A stretch of 15,886 bases of DNA, from assembly GCA_014376425.1 (NCBI GenBank), contig JACMRO010000127.1:1-15886 (forward strand), in the 5' to 3' direction. This DNA is from Rubritepida sp. (lineage in GTDB: Bacteria; Pseudomonadota; Alphaproteobacteria; Acetobacterales; Acetobacteraceae). Both the position numbers and the translations under genes were made by a program. Under the pieces are notes generated by a model. The model was not told the DNA's origin and made no database searches. It was given only the letters and a program-made list of their open reading frames with translations. Numbering within the stretch: position 1 is the first letter of the stretch; each line of letters opens with the position of its first letter. Below are positions 1 to 7,510 of the stretch, piece by piece.

Positions 1-39
1 CTTCTGCAGCGGCGCGAGCGACAAACAGGGATGCGAAAC

Positions 40-1029
40 ATGACAATCGAACGACGCGGGGCTCTCATCGGCGCCGGCTTGCTGGGCTCTGCCGCCATCG
101 CGGCGAAGCTGATCCGCCCGGCTACGGCGCAGCCCGCCATTCCGGCGACACAGGCGCCTGGTTTCTATCGCTTCAAGGTTGGTGCCTGGACAATCACCAC
201 CGTGCATGACGGCTTCTTCCGCCGCCCGGTCGAGGGCTTTGTGCGCAATGCGGCACTCGCCGATGTGCAGGCCGTGCTCGGCGCCAGCTTCCTGCCGGCG
301 GACAGCCTGGCCGTCCCCTTCACCATCACCTTCGCCCAGAAGGACGCGACGCTGGTGGTGTTCGACACCGGTAATGGCGTGACTCCGGCCACCAACACCA
401 ACGGCAAGATGCTGGCGAACATGGCCGCCGCGGGCATCGATGCCGCGCGCGTCACCCACGTGATCCAAAGCCATTTTCATGGCGACCACATCAACGGGTT
501 GCTGAACGCGCAGAACGCCGCCGCCTTTCCCAATGCGGAGATCATCGTCCCCGCCGTCGAGTGGGCCTGGTGGAATGACGCCGGCAACGAGCAGCGCAGC
601 CCCGAGGGCCAGCGGCCCACCTTCGCCAACACCGCGCGCCGCTTCGCGCCCTATGCCGGCCGCATCCGGCAGATCGCCGCCGGCGTCGAGGCGATCCCCG
701 GCATCACCTCCATCGCCGCCTACGGCCACACTCCCGGCCACACCATCTACCGCATCGCCGACGGCGCCGAGCAGATGATCTTCCTCGCCGACCTCACCAA
801 CCGGCCGGAGCTGATGGCGCCCCGCCCGGAATGGCAGATCGTGTTCGACTTCGATGGCGACGCAGCCGCCGCCACCCGACGCCGCGTGCTGGACATGGTG
901 ACGACGGACCGGGTGCGGGTCACCGGCTACCACTTCCCCTTCCCGGCCAACGGCCATTTCGCGCGCCATGTCTCGGGCGGCGTGCAGGGCTTCATGTTCG
1001 TACCGGCCGACTGGTCGAGTGCGGTTTGA
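40..1029 (+). CDS. Exported MBL-fold metallo-hydrolase, methyl parathion hydrolase-like (paralog 1 of 3)
   Basis: A 329-residue metallo-beta-lactamase-fold hydrolase, probably acting in the periplasm on an ester, lactone or phosphoester; the substrate is unknown. The N-terminus (ERRGALIGAG, then a hydrophobic stretch ending ATAQPA) looks like a Tat or Sec signal peptide. The binuclear metal site is complete: H145-x-H147-x-D149-H150 in SHFHGDH, histidines in GHTPGHT (230-236), D251 in LADLTN and H298 in YHFPFP. The APGFYRF opening after the signal, the GHTPGHT motif and the terminal FVPADWSSAV resemble methyl parathion hydrolase (APGYYR..., GHTPGHT, FVPVNYS), and the length matches. ATG 40 is preferred over ATG 31 because AGGG at 27-30 lies 9 bases upstream of 40 but directly abuts 31. 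Its stop overlaps the start of paralog 2 (TGATG). Fold and metal site are clear; organophosphate activity is not implied, since relatives include lactonases. Confidence 0.9.
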   Translation: MTIERRGALIGAGLLGSAAIAAKLIRPATAQPAIPATQAPGFYRFKVGAWTITTVHDGFFRRPVEGFVRNAALADVQAVLGASFLPADSLAVPFTITFAQKDATLVVFDTGNGVTPATNTNGKMLANMAAAGIDAARVTHVIQSHFHGDHINGLLNAQNAAAFPNAEIIVPAVEWAWWNDAGNEQRSPEGQRPTFANTARRFAPYAGRIRQIAAGVEAIPGITSIAAYGHTPGHTIYRIADGAEQMIFLADLTNRPELMAPRPEWQIVFDFDGDAAAATRRRVLDMVTTDRVRVTGYHFPFPANGHFARHVSGGVQGFMFVPADWSSAV

Positions 1030-1994
1030 TGGCCGACCGTCGTCTCATTCTGGCCGGCTGCGCGCTGCTGGCGGCACCTGCCCTGCTGCAGCAGGCCGCG
1101 GCACAGCCCGCCCCCGCCATGCCCCTCGGGCAGGCCCCCGGCTTTTACCGCTTCCGCGTGGGCGGCTGGACCGTCACCATGATCAATGACGGCTTCAACC
1201 GTTTTCCGGCCAACACCTTCGTGCCCGGCGCCCCACCGGCCGAGCTGCGGGCATTGATGGACGAGGCCTTCATGGCCGGCGACGCCATCACCGTGCCTTT
1301 CACCATCACCTTCGCCCAGCGCGGCAACACCTTCCTGGTGTTCGACGCTGGCAATGGCGTGACGGCGGCCACCGCCACAAATGGCCGCATGATCGCCAAC
1401 ATGGCCGCCGCGGGGGTCGACCCCCCTGCGATAACTCACGTCATGCACAGCCATTTCCATGGTGACCACATCAACGGGCTGCTGGACGCCACCGGTGGCC
1501 GGGCCTTTCCGAATGCCGAGATCATCGTGCCAGGCACGGAATGGGCCTGGTTCGGCGACACCGCGAACGAAACCCGCAGCCCGGAGCGGCAGCGGCCCGC
1601 CTTCGCCAACACCGCGCGCCGCTTCGCGCCATATCAGGGCCGGGTGCGCCAGGTTGGGGCCGGTGAGGTGATCCCGGGCGTCACCGCCATCGACGCGCCG
1701 GGTCACACCCCTGGGCACACCGTCTACCGCCTCAGCGACGGCGCCGAACAGCTGGTCTTCCTGGCCGATGCGTTGAACCGGCCCGAGATCACCGCGCGGC
1801 GGCCGGACTGGTATTTCGTCGGCGACTTCGACGGCAGCGTTGCCGCGGTAAGCCGCCGTCGCGTGCTGGACATGGTGGCGACGGACCGCATTCGCGTCAC
1901 CGGCTACCACTATCTCTTCCCAGCCAACGGCTATTTCGCGCGGTCGGGCCAGGGCTACGCCTTCGTCCCAGCAGAATGGTCCAGCGCTCTGTAA
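1029..1994 (+). CDS. Exported MBL-fold metallo-hydrolase, methyl parathion hydrolase-like (paralog 2 of 3)
   Basis: A 321-residue paralog of the preceding gene, and its closest relative in the array by eye. A signal peptide (MADRRLILAG...LLQQAAAQPA) precedes the APGFYRFRVGG core. All expected metal ligands are kept: H142, H144, D146, H147 in SHFHGDH, the GHTPGHT motif, the Asp of LADALN and the His of GYHYLFP. It ends FVPAEWSSAL, like its neighbours. The start overlaps the upstream stop (TGATG at 1027-1031), so translation is probably coupled. The reading frame is open as far back as 831, but that part lies inside paralog 1 and would put the signal peptide in the middle of the protein, so the start at 1029 is preferred. 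Function is as for paralog 1: a periplasmic hydrolase with unknown substrate. Confidence 0.9.
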   Translation: MADRRLILAGCALLAAPALLQQAAAQPAPAMPLGQAPGFYRFRVGGWTVTMINDGFNRFPANTFVPGAPPAELRALMDEAFMAGDAITVPFTITFAQRGNTFLVFDAGNGVTAATATNGRMIANMAAAGVDPPAITHVMHSHFHGDHINGLLDATGGRAFPNAEIIVPGTEWAWFGDTANETRSPERQRPAFANTARRFAPYQGRVRQVGAGEVIPGVTAIDAPGHTPGHTVYRLSDGAEQLVFLADALNRPEITARRPDWYFVGDFDGSVAAVSRRRVLDMVATDRIRVTGYHYLFPANGYFARSGQGYAFVPAEWSSAL

Positions 1995-2118
1995 AGCGTC
2001 CGCCTTGGGCGCGGCATGGTGGGTGCGGCGCTGCGGCGCCTGCCCCCCAGTCCCTTCCCGGCCAATTCCACACGATGCTCGGCCACCGGGCATCAGGCAT
2101 TTGAACAGGAACATGCAC
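1995..2118 (+). other. Intergenic gap between MBL paralogs 2 and 3
   Basis: A 124-base gap in an otherwise overlapping array. It holds a weak hairpin (GGCGC at 2027-2031 and GCGCC at 2036-2040 around a 4-base loop) without a T-run, plus the likely ribosome-binding site CAGGA at 2106-2110. The frame of paralog 3 is open through most of it, but without a signal-peptide-compatible start. I see no convincing -35/-10 pair. Confidence 0.4.
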
Positions 2119-3084
2119 ATGAACCAACGCCGCGGCCTGATGCTGGCCAGCCTTGCCACCCCCGCCCTGCTCACCCGCGCCCAGGCGCAGCCGGCCAATG
2201 CGCCCGCGGCTCCGGCCCAGGCGCCGGGCTTCTACCGTTTCAAGGTCGGCAGCTTTACCGCGACGACGGTCTGGGACGGCTTTGTTCCTCGCACCAACCC
2301 CGGCACCGGCTGGATCACGAATGCCGACCAGGCGGCGGTTGAGGGCGCGTTGCGCGATGCCATGCTGAGCACGACGCGGATCGACAACCCTTACATCGTA
2401 ACCTTCCTGGAAACGCCGGCGGGGCTGACGATGTTCGACAGCGGCACCGGCGGCCAGCCGGCCACGGCAGGGCTGCTCGCGGCGAACATGGCGGCGGCGG
2501 GACTGGATCCGGCGCGCGTCACCCGCATCGTGATCAGTCATTTCCACGGCGACCACATCGGTGGCCTGAGCAATGCGCAGAACCAGCCGGTCTTCGCCAA
2601 CGCGCAGGTCTTCGTGCCTGAGGTGGAATGGGCGTTCTGGACCGATACCACCAATGAATCGCGGGTGCCGGCGGCGCAGCGCCCCACCTTCGCCAACGTC
2701 GCCCGGCGCTTCGGCGCCTATGCGGGCAAGGTGGATCGCTATGCGGCGGGCGCCGAAATCCTGCCGGGCGTGCACGCGGTCGCGGCTTATGGCCATACGC
2801 CCGGGCACACCGTCTTTCATGTGGCCGACGGCGGGGACCAGCTTTTCGTCACCGCCGACGCTTCGTCGCGGCCCGAGCTCTTCCTGCGCCATCCCGGCTG
2901 GGCCAGCATCTTCGACATCGACGGCCCGACGGCCACGGCCAGCCGGATCGCGCTGTTCGGCCGCATCGCGTCCGAGCGGGCGCGGATGACCGCATACCAC
3001 TTCCCCTTCCCCGCCAATGGCTTTGTCCAGCGGGCGGGTGAGGGCTTCCGCTTCATCCCGGCGGACTGGTCCAGCGCGATCTGA
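2119..3084 (+). CDS. Exported MBL-fold metallo-hydrolase, methyl parathion hydrolase-like (paralog 3 of 3)
   Basis: A 321-residue third paralog, more diverged than the first two. It starts MNQRRGLMLASLATPALL with an RR pair followed by a hydrophobic segment and a likely cleavage after AQA, so Tat or Sec export is expected. The metal ligands are complete: H141, H143, D145, H146 in SHFHGDH, GHTPGHT, the Asp of TADASS and the His of AYHFPFP. Relative to paralogs 1 and 2, the loop after DGF differs (VPRTNPGTGWITN) and FDTGNGVT is replaced by FDSGTGGQP, suggesting a shifted substrate range. ATG 2119 is chosen over ATG 2113 because CAGGA at 2106-2110 is 8 bases away from 2119 but only 2 from 2113. 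A 124-base gap separates it from paralog 2, so it may have its own promoter, though none is evident. It ends just before a strong palindrome. Confidence 0.9.
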   Translation: MNQRRGLMLASLATPALLTRAQAQPANAPAAPAQAPGFYRFKVGSFTATTVWDGFVPRTNPGTGWITNADQAAVEGALRDAMLSTTRIDNPYIVTFLETPAGLTMFDSGTGGQPATAGLLAANMAAAGLDPARVTRIVISHFHGDHIGGLSNAQNQPVFANAQVFVPEVEWAFWTDTTNESRVPAAQRPTFANVARRFGAYAGKVDRYAAGAEILPGVHAVAAYGHTPGHTVFHVADGGDQLFVTADASSRPELFLRHPGWASIFDIDGPTATASRIALFGRIASERARMTAYHFPFPANGFVQRAGEGFRFIPADWSSAI

Positions 3085-3089
3085 CTAAC

Positions 3090-3126
3090 TGTGGTCATGG
3101 TCGGGCTCAACCCGACCATGACCACA
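3090..3126. repeat. Perfect palindrome, REP-like element or bidirectional terminator
   Basis: The arm TGTGGTCATGGTCGGG (3090-3105) is the exact reverse complement of CCCGACCATGACCACA (3111-3126), around the 5-base loop CTCAA. The stem is therefore 16 bp with no mismatch. It lies 5 bases after the stop of MBL paralog 3 and 53 bases from the convergent stop of the molybdopterin subunit gene. There is no T-run on either side, so it is not a canonical intrinsic terminator. Palindromes with a GGTCGGG...CCCGACC core recur between genes in many alphaproteobacterial genomes, so a dispersed REP-like element that protects or terminates mRNA is the favoured reading. Copy number cannot be judged from one window. 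Confidence 0.75.
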
Positions 3127-3178
3127 TGCGCGTCTGACAGCCGCGAAGGTCAGCTCGCTCGTAAAGGCGCGCGAGGGC

Positions 3179-5479
3179 TCAGCTGGCCTTCTTCGCCTCC
3201 AGCACCCGCCAGATCACCTCGGGCGTCGCCGGCATGTCGATATGGGCGACACCCAGCGCGTCGCACAGCGCGTTCATCACCGCGGGCATCGAGCCGGCGC
3301 AGCCCGCCTCGCCGCATCCCTTGACGCCGAGCGGGTTTGTGGTCGCCGGCACCGGTCGGCTGGCGAAGCCGATCATCGGCAGGTCCTCGGCCCGGGGCAG
3401 GCAGTAATCCATGTAGCTGCCGCTCTGCGGCTGGCCTTCCTCGCTGTAGGCGACCCGTTCGTACAGCGCCTGGCCGATGCCCTGGGCAATGCCGCCCTGG
3501 GCCTGGCCCTCGACCAACAGCGGGTTCACCACCACACCGAAATCGTTGACCGTGGTGTAGGCGACGACCTGGGCATGCCCGGTGTCGGGGTCGACCTCGA
3601 CCTCGCAGACGTGGCAGCCATTCGGGTAGGCCTGCGGCGCCTCGTCGAACACGTGCCGCACGTCCAGCCCACCGGGGTGTTTCGCCGCCACCTCCATGAT
3701 GCCCACGCTCCGGTCGGTGCCGGCAATCGCGAAGCGGCCCTGGCTGAATTCGATATCAACCAGCGCGGCCTCCAGCATGTCCGCCGCCAGCGGCCTGGCC
3801 TTTTCCACCACCAGCGCGGACGCCTCGACGATGGCACCCCCCGACGCCATCAGCGACTTCGAACCGCCAGTGCCGCCACCGGCGATCAGCAGATCGCTGT
3901 CCGCCTGCATCAGCCGCACGCTCTCGAACGGCACGCCTAAGTGGGTGTGCAGCACCTGGGCGAAGGCGCTCCAGTGGCCCTGGCCGTAATCCAGCGTGCC
4001 GGTGATGATGGTGACAAGCCCGTCCTTCTCGAAGCGGATCTCGCCCTGTTCCTTGGCCGGCGGGGCGGTGCATTCCAGGAAGTTGCCGACGCCGATGCCA
4101 CGCAGGATGCCGCGCCGCGCGGCCTCCGCCCGGCGTGCCGGAAAGCCATAGAAATCGCCTTCGGTCAGTGCCTGGTCGAGCAGCGCGCTGAACTCGCCGC
4201 CATCATAGACGCTGCCCGAAGCCGCCTTATATGGCATCGCCGTGGGCGCGATGTGATTCAGCCGGCGCAACTCAAGCGGGTCGCGGCCGAGTTCGCGCGC
4301 GGCGGTCTCGATCAACCGCTCCATGAAGTAGTTGCCCTCGGGCCTCCCGGCGCCGCGATAGGCGCTGACCGGCGTCGTGTTGGTCAGCATGCATTGCGTG
4401 TTCACTTCGATCAGCGGCGTGGCGTAGTTGCTTTGGATGTTCTTCAGGAAGTTGCCGGTACCCATCAGCGGCGCCACGGTGGCCAGGTAGGCGCCCATAT
4501 TGGCGAAGCTCGTCAGCCGCACCGCCAGGAAACGGCCATCGGCATCCAGCGCAAGCTCCGCAACCGTCTCATGGTCGCGGCCGTGCTGGTCAGAGAGGAA
4601 GCCGCTGGTTCGCTCATCGGTCCATTTCACCGGCCGGCCCAGTGCGCGGGCGGCATGCAGCAGAGGCGCATATTCGGGGTAGGCGCTGGCCTTCATGCCG
4701 AAGCTGCCGCCGACATTGCCGGTCAGCACGCGGAATTCCTCGTTCTTTACCCCCATGATGCCGGCCATCTGGTTGCGCAGGCCGAAGACGCCCTGGCTGC
4801 CGACATGCAGCGTGTACCGGCCATCCGCCCATTCGCCTATCGCCGCCCGTGGCTCCATGGCGCAGACGACGATGCGGGAATTGCGGATGGCGAGCTTAGT
4901 GACATGGGCCGCCGTGGCGAAGGCCTCGGCCACGCGGGCACGGTCGCCGGCATGGAAGTCCAGCACGCAATTGCCAGGAATGTCGTCGTAGAGCGCGGGT
5001 GCCGCTGCGGCGGCGGAGGCCTCGGTCACCGCGTCCAGCGTCTCGACATCCAGCTCCACCGCCTCGGCCGCGTCACGCGCCTCATGACGGCTTTCAGCCA
5101 CCACCATGGCCACCGGGTCGCCCACGAAGCGCACGCGGTCGGCCGCCAGCGGCGGGCGGGCGGTATTGCGCAGGGCGGAGCCATCGGCATTCTTCAGCGG
5201 CAGCACGCAGCCCATCGTGCCGTAGCCTGCCAGGTCGGCTGCCGTGTAGACCGCCAGCACGCCGGGCATCGCCTTCGCAGCCGCCGTGTCGATACCGCGG
5301 ATCACGCCATGCGCGTACGGGCTGCGCACCATGAAAGCATGCAGCTGCCCGGGCCTTGCAAGGTCATCGGTGTAGCGGCCCTGACCCTGCAGCAGCGTCG
5401 GGTCCTCCTGCCGCGGCACAGGCTGGCCGATGCCGAATTTCAGGCCAGCGGGGAATGGGTTCATATTGGTGTCAGGCAT
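3179..5479 (-). CDS. Xanthine dehydrogenase/CoxL-family molybdopterin-binding large subunit
   Basis: A 766-residue large subunit of a molybdenum hydroxylase of the aldehyde oxidase/xanthine dehydrogenase/CO dehydrogenase superfamily, which hydroxylates aldehydes, N-heterocycles or CO at a Mo-pterin centre. Visible landmarks: an N-terminal a/b-hammerhead region (GRYTDDL near 35-40, FVGDPVAMVVAES near 118-130), NVGGSFGMK (255-263), AYRGAGRPE (373-381), GQGHWSAFAQ (500-509, where many relatives have GQGHET), GGTGGSKSL (535-543), and GVKGCGEAG (718-726), in which E724 is the probable active-site base. AYRGAGRPE instead of AYRCSFR argues against a form I CO dehydrogenase. The length is typical. 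ATG 5479 has GGAG 6 bases upstream; the frame is open further upstream, but that part overlaps the divergent transporter gene. No small [2Fe-2S] or FAD subunit gene adjoins it, so electron partners must be encoded elsewhere or be absent. Confidence 0.93.
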   Translation of the reverse strand: MPDTNMNPFPAGLKFGIGQPVPRQEDPTLLQGQGRYTDDLARPGQLHAFMVRSPYAHGVIRGIDTAAAKAMPGVLAVYTAADLAGYGTMGCVLPLKNADGSALRNTARPPLAADRVRFVGDPVAMVVAESRHEARDAAEAVELDVETLDAVTEASAAAAAPALYDDIPGNCVLDFHAGDRARVAEAFATAAHVTKLAIRNSRIVVCAMEPRAAIGEWADGRYTLHVGSQGVFGLRNQMAGIMGVKNEEFRVLTGNVGGSFGMKASAYPEYAPLLHAARALGRPVKWTDERTSGFLSDQHGRDHETVAELALDADGRFLAVRLTSFANMGAYLATVAPLMGTGNFLKNIQSNYATPLIEVNTQCMLTNTTPVSAYRGAGRPEGNYFMERLIETAARELGRDPLELRRLNHIAPTAMPYKAASGSVYDGGEFSALLDQALTEGDFYGFPARRAEAARRGILRGIGVGNFLECTAPPAKEQGEIRFEKDGLVTIITGTLDYGQGHWSAFAQVLHTHLGVPFESVRLMQADSDLLIAGGGTGGSKSLMASGGAIVEASALVVEKARPLAADMLEAALVDIEFSQGRFAIAGTDRSVGIMEVAAKHPGGLDVRHVFDEAPQAYPNGCHVCEVEVDPDTGHAQVVAYTTVNDFGVVVNPLLVEGQAQGGIAQGIGQALYERVAYSEEGQPQSGSYMDYCLPRAEDLPMIGFASRPVPATTNPLGVKGCGEAGCAGSMPAVMNALCDALGVAHIDMPATPEVIWRVLEAKKAS

Positions 5480-5560
5480 GGGGCTCTCCGCGCATAGACT
5501 TAGAGGGTAATGCCCGGCGGGGCTTCCGCAAGGGCGCAGGGGCGCGCAGGTTGGCAGCCG

Positions 5561-6442
5561 ATGGACCCGATTGCCCGATTGCCGCGCGCTGTTCAGGGAG
5601 TTACCTATGCCGTGCTCTCCGGGCTGCTGCTGGTCTCGCTGAATGCGGTGATGCGCCTGGTGACGCAGACGATGGACGTCTACCAGGCGCAGTTCCTGCG
5701 CTACCTGTTGGGCCTGGCCGTTATGCTGCCCTTCATCCTGCGCGACGGGCTGGCCGCCTACCGGCCGAACGGCGTGGCCGGGCAGGCCTGGCGCGGCGTC
5801 GTGCACACGGCGGGTTTGACGTTGTGGTTCACCGCCCTGCCGCACATTCCGCTCGCCGACCTCACGGCGCTGGGCTTCACCACGCCCATCTTCATCATGA
5901 TCGGGGCCATCCTGTTCCTGGGCGAGCGCTCGGTATGGCAGCGCTGGGTGGCGGCCGGCATCGGCTTCGTCGGCGTCATCGTGGTCGTGGCGCCCAACCT
6001 CACCGGTACCGGCGGCTTCTACAACCTGATCATGCTGGCCTCGGCGCCGCTCTTCGCCGCCTCCTTCCTTATCACCAAGGCGCTGACCCGGCGTGACAGC
6101 CCGCAGGTCATCGTGGTCTGGCAGTCGATCACCGTGTCGTTGTTCAGCCTGCCGATGGCGTGGCCGGGCTGGGCATGGCCGGAGGCGTATGTGTGGTTTC
6201 TGCTGGCGCTCTGCGGTCTGCTCGGCAGCCTGGGGCATTTGTGCATGACGCGGGCTTTCGCGCTGGCCGACATCTCAGCCTCGCAGCCGCTGAAGTTTCT
6301 CGACCTGATCTGGTCTGCCTTCTACGGCTGGGTCATCTTCGCCGAGGTGCCGAGCAGCACGACCTTCGCCGGCGCAATGGTGATCTTCGCCGCGACGACT
6401 TGGATCACGCGAAGCGAGGCCCGCAGGGCAAGGAAGACCTGA
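5561..6442 (+). CDS. EamA-domain (DMT superfamily) inner-membrane transporter
   Basis: A 293-residue protein with about ten hydrophobic segments, in the usual length range for drug/metabolite transporters. It carries two EamA repeats. The first ends with the hallmark LGERSVWQRWVAAGIGFVGVIVVV (about 120-143; Glu and Trp conserved) and the second with FAEVPSSTTFAGAMVIFAA (260-278). The charged C-terminal tail RSEARRARKT is probably cytoplasmic. The substrate cannot be inferred; relatives export amino acids or other metabolites. ATG 5561 is chosen because it leaves about 80 bases for divergent promoters with the molybdopterin gene and begins just before the first helix. An in-frame ATG at 5510 would add 17 unremarkable residues, and the AGAGGG before it is only 2 bases away, too close to be a good ribosome-binding site. 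The stop overlaps the next start (TGATG), coupling it to the hydrolase. Confidence 0.9.
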   Translation: MDPIARLPRAVQGVTYAVLSGLLLVSLNAVMRLVTQTMDVYQAQFLRYLLGLAVMLPFILRDGLAAYRPNGVAGQAWRGVVHTAGLTLWFTALPHIPLADLTALGFTTPIFIMIGAILFLGERSVWQRWVAAGIGFVGVIVVVAPNLTGTGGFYNLIMLASAPLFAASFLITKALTRRDSPQVIVVWQSITVSLFSLPMAWPGWAWPEAYVWFLLALCGLLGSLGHLCMTRAFALADISASQPLKFLDLIWSAFYGWVIFAEVPSSTTFAGAMVIFAATTWITRSEARRARKT

Positions 6443-7257
6443 TGCTGGACGAGTTGGAGGGGTGCGCCGCCAGGCTCGCGACCCGCTGCGGCGAGGGCGA
6501 ACTGGTCTGGCACCGCTGGGGCAGCGGCCCGGCACTGGTGCTGCTGCATGGCGGCACCGGAAGCTGGCGGCACTGGGTGCGCACCATTCCGCATTTCGCC
6601 GCCAGCCGGACGGTACTGGCGGCCGACATGCCGGGATTGGGGGAGAGCGCGATGGCACCCGGACCGGCCGAGCCCGCCTCCGTCGCCGCCGCCCTGGCCG
6701 CCAGCTTGGCGGAGTTGTTGGGGCCCGAGCGGCTTTACGACCTGGCCGGCTTCTCCTTCGGCGCCAATATCGGCACGCATCTGGCGGCGCTGGAAGGCGG
6801 CCATGTCCGCAGCCACACCATCGTCGGCGCCGCCTCGCTGGGCTTTCCCCGCCCGCCGGTGGACTTGCAGAAAATCCGCGACAAGCAGGGCGCCGAACGG
6901 GTAGCCACGCACCGGCAGAACCTGAACGCGCTGATGCTGATCGACCCCGCGCGGATCGATGACGAGGCCATCCGCATTCAGGAATGGAACACGGTGCATG
7001 CCCGGCTGCGCAGCCGGGGCTTTGCCTCGGGCACCTCACTGAAGGACCGGCTGGCGCATGTGGCAGCACCCATGCGGGCGATCTGGGGCGAGCGCGACCA
7101 GGTGTCCTGGCCGCACATTCCTGAACGGCTGGCGATGCTGCATGCGGCCCGGCCGGAACTGCTGTCGGCGGTGATACCCGGTGCCGGCCACTGGGTGATG
7201 TATGAGGCACCGAAGGCTTTCAACGCGGCGCTGGCCCGGATGCTGAACGGGGTCTAG
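6442..7257 (+). CDS. Alpha/beta-fold hydrolase
   Basis: A 271-residue cytoplasmic alpha/beta hydrolase (esterase/lactonase-like). The triad is visible: nucleophile S105 in GFSFG, acid D219 in WGERDQVSW, and base H250 in GAGHWVMYE. The oxyanion loop is LLHGGTGSWRHW (34-45), followed by DMPGLGES (62-69), typical of this superfamily. There is no signal peptide. The start is set by the overlap with the transporter stop and by AGGAAG at 6431-6436, 5 bases upstream. Coupling to a DMT transporter suggests hydrolysis of something handled by that transporter, but this is inference. The stop TAG shares the tetranucleotide CTAG (7254-7257) with the stop of the antisense MFS remnant. Confidence 0.9.
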   Translation: MLDELEGCAARLATRCGEGELVWHRWGSGPALVLLHGGTGSWRHWVRTIPHFAASRTVLAADMPGLGESAMAPGPAEPASVAAALAASLAELLGPERLYDLAGFSFGANIGTHLAALEGGHVRSHTIVGAASLGFPRPPVDLQKIRDKQGAERVATHRQNLNALMLIDPARIDDEAIRIQEWNTVHARLRSRGFASGTSLKDRLAHVAAPMRAIWGERDQVSWPHIPERLAMLHAARPELLSAVIPGAGHWVMYEAPKAFNAALARMLNGV

Positions 7258-7510
7258 CCGCCCGCGCGCGGCCCCTTCAACAGCGGCGCCGCCGCCAGGG
7301 TCAGCCCAGCGGTGAAGCCCCGCGCCGCGAGGCCCAACCATTCCCGCATCAGCCCGAACAGCGCCGGCGCGGCGACGCGCGTGGGGATGGCTAGCCGGTG
7401 CGTGCGCCGTAGCCGGCCGCGCCGACAGCGCCATCGGCCTTCGGGTCGCGCGCAATCGGCGACGCCAGGACGGCCGGGATGTAGTAACCGCCGCCCCACG
7501 CCAGGGTCTA
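7254..7510 (-). pseudogene. Remnant of an MFS transporter (internal deletion, nonsense codon and frameshift)
   Basis: On the minus strand, an N-terminal piece reads TLAWGGGYYIPAVLASPIARD, very like the first helix of an MFS subfamily whose members usually begin QTLAWGSSYYLPA. It is preceded in frame by TAG (7508-7510), where a CAG Gln codon would be expected. It runs straight into GYGARTG and a stop at 7391-7393. Shifting frame there gives LAIPTRVAAPALFGLM and then REWLGLAARGFTAGLTLAAAPLLKG to a stop at 7254, matching the last two helices of such transporters. About 300 central residues are missing. The family assignment is from recall of conserved motifs rather than a search. It fills the gap between the hydrolase and greB. 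Confidence 0.65.

Noticed and set aside
1050..1065. Lipobox-like LAGC at residues 8-11 of MBL paralog 2
   Set aside because: The Cys is too close to the N-terminus and the hydrophobic stretch continues after it, so a normal signal peptide cleaved near AAAQPA fits better than a lipoprotein.
927..3000. Long minus-strand open frames antisense to MBL paralogs 1-3
   Set aside because: They have no family motifs and Arg/Gly/Ala-biased composition, and the opposite strand encodes well-supported hydrolases.
3179..5479. Calling the molybdopterin protein a CO dehydrogenase (coxL)
   Set aside because: The form I active-site loop AYRCSFR is absent (AYRGAGRPE instead) and there are no coxM/coxS genes alongside.
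3941..5497. Long plus-strand open frame (518 codons) antisense to the molybdopterin subunit gene
   Set aside because: It is His/Arg/Gly/Gln-rich with no recognisable motif and exactly mirrors a gene with strong family signatures. Long antisense frames are expected at this GC content.
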